Part shown: positions 1 to 9,115 of the stretch, piece after piece | How positions within the stretch are numbered: position 1 is the stretch's first letter | How the letters are laid out: each line of letters begins with the position of its first letter | Assembly: GCA_003024985.2 (NCBI GenBank) | Contig: PXIH01S0000413.1 | Origin: Euperipatoides rowelli | Taxonomy: Eukaryota > Onychophora > Udeonychophora > Euonychophora > Peripatopsidae | Direction: 5' to 3' (one strand) | Length of the DNA: 12,202 nt | Position numbers and translations under genes: made by a program | The notes under the pieces: generated by a model | Seen by the model: the letters and a program-made list of their open reading frames with translations, nothing else | Databases searched by the model: none | What the model was told of the DNA's origin: nothing

Positions 1-956
1 TTTCTCAATTTGGCGAATGCAATGTATAGGATGTTAGCTTTTTTCAAGGACTAGGTGGCATTTGGCGAAAATGCGAGTGCTAGTCTAAACCATGGGGAGC
101 CTTTTATTCGGAGACCAACAATTAACAAAAAAAGAAAGAAACTATTACAAAAGTTATCCAAGCCTTGTTCTTTATACAATTTGTTATGTTTTTTGGTATA
201 GCACATATATAGTTTGCAGGGGACGGGTACAGAATCGGAGAAATTTCATTCAGGAGTAATCGGTAGAGCTCCCATATCAAATAGATCTCACAATTCAGTC
301 AAATATTTGTCTATATAATGATGATAATTATTTCATCCTCTGATGGCATATAATTCTGAAATTAGAACCACATCAAATCCCTAGAGCTGCTTCTGATGAT
401 ATTTCGTAGCTAATTATGAGAGATTTGGGTGAGGAGAATGTCCAAATTTGAAGGATTTAGAAACATTTAACAAGAGAAGTTATATAATTTCCCTATAGCT
501 AAATTCCAACAATCCTAGAAAATTGGGTTTAATTGATGTATAGTTTTCAAAATTTATTTAATATAGATAGTATTCCGGTTGCTAGACTTTTAAAATAAAG
601 TCACTATAATGAATTTCCTGAATGAGATGTTGCAAAAATATGTGTAGGGAAGGGGGTGGGAGTTGGGGTACTTTATATATAATAATATTTTGTTATAGAA
701 AATAATTAACACAAAATTATCCAACTAATAGCTGGCTATCTTAGAGTGTCCAGGACAATTGATCAAAATAATTGTCCATGTATTTTTTTATAATTCATTT
801 TTTCAATTTTACCATATTATTAGTAATAGTAGTATTCAAATTATTTACAGTATATTATAATTATTAATTTTTTTAATGTTTTTCTTTTTTTTTTATTGAT
901 TATTATGTTGAAAGTGTTCTTTTGAATATATATTTTTTTTACTAAATCTTTTATAG
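1..956 (+). other. 3' part of an upstream neurabin intron
   Basis: This is non-coding, AT-rich sequence ending in the acceptor TTTTATAG at 949-956, just before the first recognised exon. No exon, RNA gene or transposon protein could be recognised in any frame. The only notable structure is a run of G tracts at 647-668, listed separately. A phrase TTTGGCGAA occurs near positions 9 and 61, which is too little to define a repeat. The upstream exons of the gene (actin-binding, PP1-binding, PDZ and coiled-coil parts in this family) must lie to the left of the window. Confidence 0.7.
647..668 (+). other. Canonical G-quadruplex motif
   Basis: Four G tracts of 3, 5, 3 and 4 bases are separated by loops of 2, 1 and 4 bases, which meets the usual G3+N1-7 rule for an intramolecular three-layer quadruplex. 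It lies on the coding strand of the host gene, inside an intron about 290 bases before an exon acceptor, so it would also be present in the pre-mRNA. Whether it folds or affects splicing is unknown. Confidence 0.7.
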
Positions 957-1090
957 AATCTAGTGCAGGATCTGATAATGGGGCCCCTGGCATAGGCGGC
1001 TTGGAAAACGATTCTCTACTTGGTTTGGAAGAGGAAGAGATCGATAGTGTTTCAATCAATGATTTACAGGCATCCTCCAAAGCTCAACGT
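957..1090 (+). CDS. Neurabin/spinophilin exon: acidic linker before SAM domain
   Basis: This exon holds 44 full codons plus two bases completing a split codon (phase 1 at its start, phase 0 at its end). The acceptor is TTTTATAG|AA and the donor CGT|GTAAGT. The peptide is rich in Gly, Ser, Asp and Glu, with a run of four glutamates and the stretch DSVSINDLQASSKAQR at its end. It has no catalytic motif and looks like a flexible acidic linker. It reads in frame into the next exon (AQR then DQASEAKR). The call rests on that frame continuity, the two good splice sites and its position just before the SAM exon, not on strong similarity, since this linker is poorly conserved. A pyrimidine-poor alternative acceptor exists at TGCAG|GATCTG but is weaker. 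In neurabins this region lies between the coiled coil and the C-terminal SAM domain. Confidence 0.82.
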
Positions 1091-2418
1091 GTAAGTAAAA
1101 AAAACTATTACAGTAAATAAACGTATGTAAGGATATAAGCATTCAGGTAATCTCAAGTCATTTATTTCACAAGCTGTAAATTGTATTTCTAACTTTCCTA
1201 ATAAAAACAGTATGCATCTTCATTTAATTTTTTAATAGACATAGATCTTGTATAATGTTTTCATCAAGATCCTCCCTCCCAAATTGTTCAGTCTTTCAAT
1301 GGCAAATACCCTATTTAAAACCTGTACACCTTCATTAGGCTACATCAGATATTAGAATCCTTTGTGTCTAAATAGACACTAATCAAATTTAATTATTTCT
1401 TAGAAATATAACAATATATTGAATTTCATTCATGTATGTTCTTTTTTATTTTTATTTTTATCTAACTTAACTTTGATTCCGTAATTTTGTGTGTGAACAA
1501 AATAAAAAATTTCCCAGACTTAGAATGGACAATCCCCAGAGTCATGGTTACAAGGGTGGGGTGACTTAACTCTCCCCGAGTTTTTTACTATTTGGTAATT
1601 ATTGAAATCTCTTTGGTATTTTAATGTTTGGAATAAGGCTTATAAACTATCGGTTACATCCTTTTCATGCTAAAAAAAATTAAATATAAATATAATTTTA
1701 AAAATTAGTTGATGTATTATGAAATACTGTCTTCGTAAATAATCAGAAAAAAAAACAGTTGTAAATAATTTCTCTTATACAGTAGGCCTGTATTCAAATT
1801 TTATATTCATTTGTTTTGTTCTTGTGATTTAAAAAAACCTCTATTTAATTATGGTAATATTCGAAAAATCCTTGTGATATTGCAAAATTTCCAATGAAAA
1901 TTTATCCAAATCATCTAAAAAATAATTAAAAAAAATTATAGTTGGGATGGGGGGGGGGGGTGGTTCACCTCAACCAGCCACCCTCCCCACAAATTACTTG
2001 GTAAATTCTGAATACCCCCCCCCCCCCCAACAAAATGGACTTACGCTATTTTTCATTAAGTACGGTACATTTTCAGAGCAATAGAGATAGAGGAAATATC
2101 TATTAGCCTGTTGCCAAATAATTGATACACTGATTAGTTTCATTTATGTTAAAAATCTCATTGTATGCACTATGCACCTTAAGCATTTCAATGTTAGACT
2201 GTAATATTTTGAATATTAAAAAATGATTTGTCAGGAGGGAGGGAGTGGGACAAAAGTGAAAAAACAAATTTTTCTGATTTAAAATTTTTTTAGTTAAATA
2301 TTAAGATTTGTAATACTTAATTTTATGACCATTAATTAATATTTTATTAAAAATCTTATTTATAAGCCTCTTTAAGTCGTTAATGTGCTTATATTGAAAT
2401 ATTTTTTTTTCTCTATAG
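1091..2418 (+). other. Phase-0 intron, 1,328 bp
   Basis: The intron begins GTAAGT and ends with TTTTTTTTTCTCTATAG, a strong pyrimidine tract and acceptor. It falls between codons. It is AT-rich and shows no coding or transposon similarity. The features inside it are a 12-base G run facing a 14-base C run (1949-2028) and a G-rich cluster at 2233-2249 (GG, GGG, GGG, GGG), both unusual in such AT-rich DNA. Confidence 0.85.
1941..2030. repeat. G-run / C-run imperfect inverted repeat
   Basis: Starting at GTTGGGAT, a run of 12 G (1949-1960) is followed 54 bases later by a run of 14 C (2015-2028) ending in CAAC. The GTTGGG...G(12) and C(14)...CAAC arms are complementary and could form a long GC hairpin. 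Short complementary pieces (GGTGG, CCACC) lie in the loop. Such homopolymers vary in length between individuals and are prone to sequencing error. Confidence 0.6.
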
Positions 2419-2598
2419 GATCAAGCATCTGAAGCAAAACGTGCTTATCGGTGGCAAAATTGCCCTGTGACTGAGTGGTCGAGTACACAAGTATCGCAGT
2501 GGCTGTTAGGTATGGAAATGGAGCAATATATACCTCGATTTGCTGGCCAGAACATCAACGGACCTGAGCTATTGCAGTTAGACAGTAGCAAACTCAAG
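2419..2598 (+). CDS. Neurabin/spinophilin exon: SAM domain, first part
   Basis: This exon of exactly 60 codons, phase 0 at both ends, runs from DQASEAKRAY to LDSSKLK. The acceptor is TCTATAG|GAT and the donor CTCAAG|GTAAGA. From about residue 19 (TEWSSTQVSQWLLGMEMEQY) it shows the sterile alpha motif pattern: an opening tryptophan, V..WL in helix 1, the EQYI..F helix with the N-I-N-G turn, then ELLQLD...LK. This pattern closely fits the C-terminal SAM domain of neurabin-1 and arthropod Spinophilin. Vertebrate spinophilin (PPP1R9B) lacks this domain, so the gene is the neurabin-1-like or the single invertebrate form. The family proteins are cytoskeletal scaffolds that bind F-actin and target protein phosphatase 1 at synapses and cell junctions. 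The SAM domain is a protein-interaction module, so no catalytic residues are expected. Confidence 0.95.
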
Positions 2599-2790
2599 GT
2601 AAGAGTTTGATTTGTACCTGATTAATTTCAATTATTTTAATATTTTGAAATAGCTCTAAACTCTATTATTTTGGAAAAATATCAAAATTAGTGAGATATT
2701 ACTTTTGCTTAATTTTGTCCACCATTTGGGAATTTTATATAGATTAATGAGCAGACCCTTAGTACAACACTCTGTTTCATGTGACTGCAG

Positions 2791-3123
2791 TGTTGAAAAT
2801 GGGGATAATATTTTTGATAAATCTTTCATCGAAGCCAGGCATTTTAGCCTAGCTCACTTACTGCCCTAACTTATTGATAAATAAGATAAAGGAATAATCC
2901 AAACAGTCGATCAAGGTGAGTAAACTTATTTATTGGTTTTCCATCATCATTACAGTAATTCAACATACTGAGAATGAGGAGTATGCATGTTAAACTAAAC
3001 AAACAGGAAGTTATAGATCAATTAATATGTAAAATATTAATATATGATCATGCAATTAAACTGGATTAGGCTAAATTTAAGTACCATAAGTCATAATTGT
3101 ACACATTTGTTGCATCTCCAACA
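2791..3123 (-). repeat. Copia 3' LTR (333 bp)
   Basis: On the minus strand the sequence starts TGTTGGAGAT directly after the polypurine tract and ends ATTTTCAACA. Both termini carry the standard TG...CA ends within a short inverted repeat (TGTTG / CAACA). A poly(A) signal AATAAA lies at 2929-2934 on the minus strand, and an AT-rich TATA-like stretch lies near 3030-3050. The length suits Copia LTRs. The outer boundary is inferred from the terminal inverted repeat, since there is no second LTR to align. Confidence 0.78.
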
Positions 3124-3133
3124 CTCCTCCCTC
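3124..3133 (-). other. Polypurine tract of Copia element
   Basis: The minus-strand sequence GAGGGAGGAG sits between the pol stop codon (3136-3138) and the TGTTGG start of the 3' LTR. This is where plus-strand DNA synthesis is primed in LTR retrotransposons. Its position and composition are typical of Copia elements. Confidence 0.85.
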
Positions 3134-3135
3134 AA

Positions 3136-4917
3136 TCATTGGGTTATGACCATTCCCAACCCTGTCTTTAGTTTGACTAACCTGGATTTGCAGAGTGGTT
3201 TGGTTAAAATATTTGCGAGCATATTGTTAGTTGAGCAATATATCGGGTTGATCATATTCTCATTTTTTAGTGTTTGAGATGTGATGTTTGACATCTATAG
3301 TATATACTATATTTAGTTCGACCATGGAATTTTTCAGAATCGCATAACTTTAAGCAACTTTGGTTATCTTCATATAAATGTATAGGTGTTGTCTGTTCAT
3401 GATTTAGATCTTTAAGTAGTTTCTTGTTCCATAAAAGTTATTGGGTTGATTGGAGGCTGCCACATAATCAGCTTCTGTAGATGAGAGTGCAACACAATTA
3501 TGTTTTTTGCTACACCAGCTGATGAACTGTCACCTAGGAAAAAAACATATCGACCAGTTGATTTTTGATCAGTCTGGACACTTGCCAAGTCCGAATTTGT
3601 GTAGCCCTTTAGGACTGTTTTCACATTTTAGCAGAGCGAGTGCTTCAATTTGTGTCGTCTTCAGATATTTGATCCATCATTTCACGGAGTTCCAGACTCT
3701 TTGAGTGGGTTGGCTAACCTTTCTACATAACAGTCCGACGGCGATGCTTATTTCTGGTCTTGAAACCATAGAGATGTGCAACAGTGCTCCCACCACTTGT
3801 CTGTCGAGTTTATTGTGTACGAGAGTCTTAGGTTCATTTTCAATATTGGAATAATCGACTTTCATAGGTGTGGATATGGGCTTGCAATCAAAGAGTCTGT
3901 ACTCCTCAGCCAAAGCATCTGTGTTGTTAGATTGGTTTATTGTATATTTGCCATCCTTTGTCTGATTTATCTCAATGCCCAAGTAGTAAGATATCTTCCG
4001 AATCCTTGATATCTTTAACATGTACTGCATATCAAGAAATCGTCAATGTATAACAAAATGTAAGTCAATACTTTGTCCTTTTGGCGGGTGTAGGCACACG
4101 GATCAGCCATCCCTATGGTGGGTCCTTCATCAAAGAAAACAAAGTTTATTTTGCTATTTAAACTATTCACAGCTTGACATAAACCTTAATGGATTTATTC
4201 AGTTTACAAACCAAGTATTCTTCCTCTTCCTTGATTTGTCCATCAGGTCGCTGCATATATAGTTTGTCACTTATGTCGCTGTTTAGGAAGGCTGATTTTA
4301 TGTTCATGTGTTTTGTAAACATGTTTTTGGTCGATGCAATGGTAAGTATTGATCTAATGGTTGAGTATTTTGCCACTGGCACATAAGTCACCTGAAAATC
4401 ATTTGCCTCGGTTTGGCTGTAGCCCTTAGTGACCAACCTTGCTTTGTGTTGAACTATTTGACCTTTATTGTCATGTTTGATCTTGAACCTCTATTTCTTT
4501 CCTACTAGGTTCTTATTTGGTGGCAAGGGGACCAGGTTCCAGGCTTTATTATTTTGGAAAGCCTTCATTTCTGAATTGATAGCTTTGACCCATTTCTGTT
4601 TTTCAGGTTCAATCATTATTTGTATTTTATTCCAGTTCTCTGGTTCTCTTACAGGTGTGATTGGGGCTTTGAGTGTCAATCTGTCAGGCGGGTCACCATT
4701 GTTCGTACGGCAGTGTCAATGATTTCATCCTAGTTTGTTTAAAAACATACATTTTGGCTGTAGTTTATGTCCAGATTTGTCCATTTTAATTCTTTAGCTT
4801 TTTCTATTTTGTTGATTTCCTAAATTGAGTAGACAATTTATAATGATGATGGTCTTTAAATTTTACTCTATCAGAAAAATAAATTACTTTCCTACATTTG
4901 TTTTGTATACAATAGAT
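3136..4917 (-). pseudogene. Copia pol pseudogene (integrase end, RT, RNase H)
   Basis: Pol is readable in pieces along the minus strand, in order. Near 4917-4860, KCRKVIYFSDRVKF matches the segment after the integrase core. At about 4712-4167 (one frame with a single TAG) come DPPDRL, EKQKWVKAINSEMKAF, ARLVTKGYSQ and IKSAFLN, the N-terminal half of RT. At about 4112-4022 ADPCAY leads into YIDDFLI, with the RT catalytic YxDD at 4050-4039. At 4030-3677 are SYYLGIEI, ISTPM and QVVGALLH. At 3624-3412 come GYTNSDLAS and QKSTGRYVFFLG, followed in a shifted frame by ALSSTEADYVAAS (RNase H). The last piece, 3370-3136, includes VKHHI and MLANILTKPL, and ends at TGA. At least four frame changes and several stops make it inactive. 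The TAG at about 4489 replaces the tryptophan usually found before FK(V/I), consistent with one G-to-A change. Confidence 0.9.
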
Positions 4918-6044
4918 TTAGATTTGATCATTGAATCAGTTGTTAAAATTTTAGAAAATGGAATGTATGGCATTTGATTATTATTTTAATGGGGAAATAA
5001 CTTAATTAAATGCTTAACTATTAATTTATCTTTGTAATAATTCTAATGACCTCTATGTGACTTTACAGCTTTGTAATCATATCGGTAATTTAAATGTGTG
5101 AATTCTACAGGTAATACTCCACAGGCAATTATAGTTTGGCTCTATTTTATTGGAATGGCCATATTATAACTCTGCCTAAATGAAATAATTATAGAGCTTA
5201 TAGAAGAGAATGCAGCTTTCTGCAATCTATACCCTATTTTAATATAAAATTTTAACAACAAAATCAGTTATTCAGATATCTAAGACAGTGATATTTGGCA
5301 TAACTTCTGAGCTTTCATAGAAAAGCAAGGGTGAAGTGGCTAAGTATTATATTTTTTGAAATAGTAAACTGATATTTTATTCAATTTTCACATGAAGAAA
5401 TAAAAAAAAAATGATCACAAACGTGAATGTTTAACAATTTCAATCATTCGTGTCTAAATGTCAACAATTGATACGATTTAAATTTAATTTTATTGTGTCA
5501 TTATTGTTTCAATTTACAGTAAGATCTCGCATCTTGAATAATTGAATTTGAATAATTTTTTTTTCTGTATGCTATGAGTCGGTTTGGAATGTAAATTACA
5601 CAGGGGAGTAGTAGTCTATTTACAGCATTGAAACAAATCCTTTGAAAAGAAAATACTATTAGAAACCAGTTTTTAAGGAGTAAATTAAAAAGATATATAT
5701 ATTTTTTTTTAATATTTTGTATATAACAGAAAAGAAAAATCAGCAGAAGTATGTAATCATCTGACTAGAATTGAAATTTGTTGGAGAACTGATTACAAAT
5801 TTATATTTTAATTTTAAATTATTTTTCCATCATCCATTGTTTTATTGTAGATCAATTTTTTTGTTTTTCAATTCATTAAATAGTATTTACAAAATTATGT
5901 GTACCAATTTGACTCACTAGGTGTCCTTAAACCCATTTCATTTTTCTTGTCATGTGACTCTTTTTTAGCGGGAAATCTCCCCTTGTACGTCACCATGATG
6001 ATTAATAAGATGTAAAAAGTGATCTCATTAAGAATAGAATGCTT
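4918..6044. other. Intron stretch without recognisable features
   Basis: These AT-rich bases show no open frame of note and no recognised transposon protein. The left part (about 4918-5200) could still be decayed non-coding or integrase sequence of the Copia element, but nothing in it supports that directly. The segment near 5968-5995 (AGCGGGAAATCTCCCC...) is less AT-rich than its surroundings and may be the edge of an unrecognised repeat. Confidence 0.5.
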
Positions 6045-6782
6045 TTGGATAGACCAGGGATATTTAAGTTTGTATACTGTTAGGGATATTAAGCTTTAGA
6101 TAAGTGATAGTTAAATTGAATGAAAATTAACATAGTCATGGCAATAGGAACGCTCAACAGAAATGAGGTAATATAGTTATTGTATTTTGCATGCCTCTAG
6201 TTATAAGCCTAGATGGCTGGAGTATTAGTTTAATACTTGATAGGGATAAAAAGAACGAATATATTAACATTAATATAAAACATTGTTTGTTTAAAAAGTA
6301 TTTGTTATTGCCTGATAGAGTCGATCTAATCTCTAGAGGAGAAATAGATAAAAATACTGTATGTATTGATGTATAACAGTGAAGTTCCGCACCGGGGAAA
6401 TCCATTTTGTGTTACCACATTTTTTATTGTTTCCTATACAAGACTAAGAGTCAGAGCAATGGACTAACAATTGTTTGTATATTAATCAGTTATAGTTTTG
6501 AAGAAATATTTTAATCCATTATTACTAAAGGGATTATTGGTTACTATTACGAAGGTTCATACGTAGCACACGGTTAGTGGTTTAGTACTGTTCAAAATGT
6601 TAAGTTTAGGCAAAGTATAGCCTAGTGTATATTAAGTGGATTTAATGATTTATGAAAAAGGATTATTAGAATCAATTAGTTTGAAAAATATTTGATGTGA
6701 ATAGATGATCTGCTGATGTTAATGAATATCCTCAATAGCAAAGATTTATTTGTAACCTACATATTATCCCTGGTCAATCCAA
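6045..6782. mobile_element. Possible unknown element bounded by 18-bp inverted repeats
   Basis: TTGGATAGACCAGGGATA at 6045-6062 and its reverse complement at 6765-6782 match in 17 of 18 positions. The 738-bp span is the size of a non-autonomous DNA transposon. No transposase is readable inside; open frames of 60-83 codons there show no family motif. The 5-8 bases flanking the two arms do not match, so no target duplication supports insertion. The arms may instead be a chance inverted repeat or the ends of a larger decayed element. Confidence 0.35.
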
Positions 6783-7319
6783 CTAGTATCAGTCACTCGC
6801 TATATTTCAAAAGTGTTTACAAATCATTGAATTTCGTTTTCAATAATTTCTTTAAGAAGTAAAGATGTTTAAGTTTATTGTCAATCCTGTTTACACCACA
6901 GAAGTCAAATATTTGCTTTACCAAAAAGATTGAACCGTTGTGTAAAAGTGTTTTATCAAGAGAAATATATTAAAACACAGTTTATTTTATTTTGAATTTA
7001 AATCAAAGTTATATCATCAGTGTGTTAAATTTTGATAATATTTTTCAAGAAACCCTGTTATTTGGATGTTTAAAAGTCCAGTTGATTATTTCTGTTAACA
7101 GATTTTAGAGAAATATCAAATCTGTTTACTGTAAATATTTCAAAGTGTGAATTAAACCATTCTACAATTTTCAAACTTATACTATATAGTGAGTATTCAT
7201 CTTCTTTATTTCTTTGATTTACACAGTCATAGCTTCCACAGTAAATTGTGTCTGAATTTAATAATGTGTTAGCAATATACCTCTACTAGTATATGCCCAT
7301 TTACAGACACTCTGTAACA
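6783..7319. other. Intron stretch without recognisable features
   Basis: This AT-rich sequence lies between the right inverted-repeat arm and the first recognisable LINE residues. It could include decayed 5' sequence of the LINE, but no protein or structural signal is visible. Confidence 0.5.
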
Positions 7320-7935
7320 AAAATTGAGATAATTCCAGAGACTTCCTGGGGAAAAAATATGGACTTAATCACTACCATAAGAGGAGAGAACTTCAGATTA
7401 CTAACAGCAGGGGAAGAAGTGAAAAGAAGAAGAGTAGGATTTATAGTGAAATTGAAAGGCGATGGCAAGATGTGAGGGATGCAAGGAGGATTTCAGAAAG
7501 AATAATTGCGCTACGATTTGAAGAAAAGAAAATTATTAATTATACAGGTTTGTGCTTCAATGGCAGATAGCAACGAAGAAGAAGTTGAACAATTCTACAA
7601 TCTACTAGAAGACATGTTACAAAGAAAGAAATTTAAAGATATGATTTTATTAGGTGATTGGAATGCTAAAGTGGGACAAAGTAGAGAAAGAAGTACAAAG
7701 TAGAGAAATTATAGAGGTAACTTTCTTGTTAATTAAAATTATGGATTACAAACACCTGGTTTAGAAAAGTAGTTGCAGATATACTTTAACTTCACCAAAT
7801 GGAATGATGAAGAACCAAATAGATTTTGTCATAACTTCCAAAAGATATATAAACTTAAAAACTGAAAAGCCATGACAGGTTCAGATCCCAATCCTGTAGC
7901 TTGCAGATTAGAAATCACTTGAAAACGTTAGATTA
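7320..7935 (+). pseudogene. LINE apurinic-type endonuclease domain, broken
   Basis: This is the endonuclease that nicks target DNA for LINE integration. Pieces seen in order are IEIIPETSWGKNMDL (the ETxW motif), RRVGFIVKLKG, SERIIALRFEEKK in a second frame, and IIQVCASMADSNEEEVEQFY leading to GDWNAKVG at 7653-7676, the most diagnostic motif. In another frame near 7780-7869 comes YTLTSPNGMMKNQIDFVI, the usual domain end (T-SP-G--NQIDF). At least three frame changes and several stops prevent a full protein. The GDWNAKVG and NQIDF motifs are typical of the RTE-like endonuclease-RT proteins common in arthropod genomes. Confidence 0.87.
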
Positions 7936-8040
7936 AGAAACTAAGAGATAATTTTAAAATGATAGTTGCATAAGACAAATTAATCTTAAAGGTTGAACAA
8001 GGTTAAGGACATAATTCAGCAACAACAAAAGAGAAATAGG

Positions 8041-8570
8041 ATTTCAAAAGAAAAAAAATCCATGGATTACTGAAGATACTATAAAACTCATAGTTGAAAG
8101 GTGGAAGGTGAGACAATGATACAGATAGATATAAATGATTAAATTCATTAATTAGAAAAAGATGCAGGATAAAAAACAAAAATGGCAGTAAGATAAATGT
8201 AAAGAATTTGAGAGGCTGGATAAAACACAAGACACATACAGTACAGACTACACAAAATAATAAAAATTGCAACAAGGTGGGGAAAATTAGCAGGAGGGAT
8301 CTCATGCAAGCTTCTATATACTGATGAAAAGATTGTGGAAAGACGGAGGCAATATGGAAAGGAACTTTATGAAAAATGAGAAAATATGTGGGAATGGAAA
8401 TATTCCGACATCAACAAAGGATTGCCTATTTTGAAAGAAGAAATTCTGGAAGCTATGAAAAAGGTTAGGCCAGGAAAAGAAAAGTGGATAGATAACGTAC
8501 CGTACCAATAAACTTTCTGAAGAAGATGGATAACGATAGGCTAGAAATTATCACTCTTAGTGAATGGTAT
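8041..8570 (+). pseudogene. LINE linker and N-terminal RT region, broken
   Basis: The segment joins the endonuclease to the RT. KKNPWITEDTIKLIVERWKVR near 8050-8112 and LIRK-RCR near 8148-8170 match the basic linker. LKEEILEAMKKVRPGKEKW near 8430-8490 corresponds to the RT motif before the catalytic core (usually E---A---MK-GKAPG-DG). DNDRLEIIT and SEWY close the piece just before the insert. Several frame changes occur. The reading resumes as MTGEITGDFKTSVMIIIPK at 9116 and after, which shows the two halves were once contiguous. Confidence 0.78.
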
Positions 8571-9115
8571 TAAAGTGGCGGTCTGCTGCAGCTCCTATAT
8601 TGACCACAATCACTATATTAAGGAAATAATTGTTGTAGTCTGTTAAACATACCTTAATGCTGGCTGTATTTGTTGCTCTTCTCCCGGAAATGAAGTACTG
8701 TTTTGCTAATTGAAAGAAATGGCAACTCTGAATAAAAGTGAAGAATAGAAAGTTTATTGATACGTTCATTCACAAGTTGCACTCAATCTAAAAACAACAT
8801 AATGAATAAATAATCATAAGTCTTACTATCAATTATAATCAGCATTATTGACTTGAAATAACACATGAGTTTGCATTTATTACTAAATAGACTGTGCATG
8901 CTAAAATACAAATTAACATTGTCCTAATTAAGCTAATTGTTGGTTTCATTCACTCGTTTATATCCAATAGATGGCCAATCAATTATTACAACCCACTATA
9001 AGTAGTAAAGTTGCAATCAGTTGTAAATAAATGAATGAACTGACACCAGCTCAGACTTAATGAGGAAAATAAAATAAAACACCGTAGGTTCACTATACAG
9101 TAATATATACTGTAT
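8571..9115. mobile_element. Unidentified ~545-bp insertion inside the LINE
   Basis: The LINE reads EWY up to 8570 and MTGEITGDFKTS from 9116, matching the usual RT segment (...Y.TGEIP.DF..S) when the intervening DNA is removed. The insert is bordered by GGTAT (8566-8570) and TGTAT (9111-9115), a possible target duplication of 4-5 bases; a TA duplication is also possible. Its right end contains TATACAGT-AATATAT-ACTGTATA (9094-9116), a short palindrome. It carries AATAAA-type signals and no open frame with recognisable similarity. No clear terminal inverted repeats or TG...CA ends were found, so the class (MITE, SINE, solo LTR or other) is open. Confidence 0.6.

Larger units (their letters stand above)
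2791..4917 (-). mobile_element. Copia-type LTR retrotransposon, 5'-truncated, one LTR
   Basis: Read on the minus strand, the element contains the end of the integrase region, reverse transcriptase, RNase H, the pol stop codon, a polypurine tract and a 3' LTR. The order integrase-RT-RNase H identifies Copia/Pseudoviridae; Gypsy elements have integrase last. Gag, protease, the integrase core, the primer-binding site and the 5' LTR are absent, and no second copy of the LTR was seen by eye in the window. The left edge (LTR end, TGTTGAAA on + strand) is precise. The right edge is only where protein similarity fades, so the true element may reach further right. The flanking 5 bases at the LTR end are TGCAG; the matching duplication cannot be tested because the other end is lost. 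The element is antisense to the host gene. Confidence 0.88.

Noticed and set aside
841-1080. Minus-strand open frame of 79 codons
   Set aside because: It overlaps the linker exon on the opposite strand and then runs through low-complexity A/T sequence; the + strand reading has splice sites and frame continuity.
4918-5600. Search for a 5' LTR or further integrase of the Copia element
   Set aside because: No second copy of landmarks such as TGTTGAAAATGG or the AGTCGATCAAGG stretch of the 3' LTR was seen by eye. Decayed sequence cannot be excluded.
6138-6176. MAIGTLNRNEVI, resembling the start of a LINE endonuclease (IGT-N--)
   Set aside because: It is only 12 residues long and lies more than 1.1 kb before the next endonuclease residues, with no linking sequence. 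It could be chance or a separate fragment.
6154-6405. Open frames of 61-83 codons on both strands between the inverted repeats
   Set aside because: They have low-complexity, hydrophobic or AT-driven composition and no family motif; they are not supported as genes.
8003-8769. Three minus-strand open frames rich in Phe and Leu
   Set aside because: They are shadows of the A-rich LINE coding strand and of the insert, without any motif.
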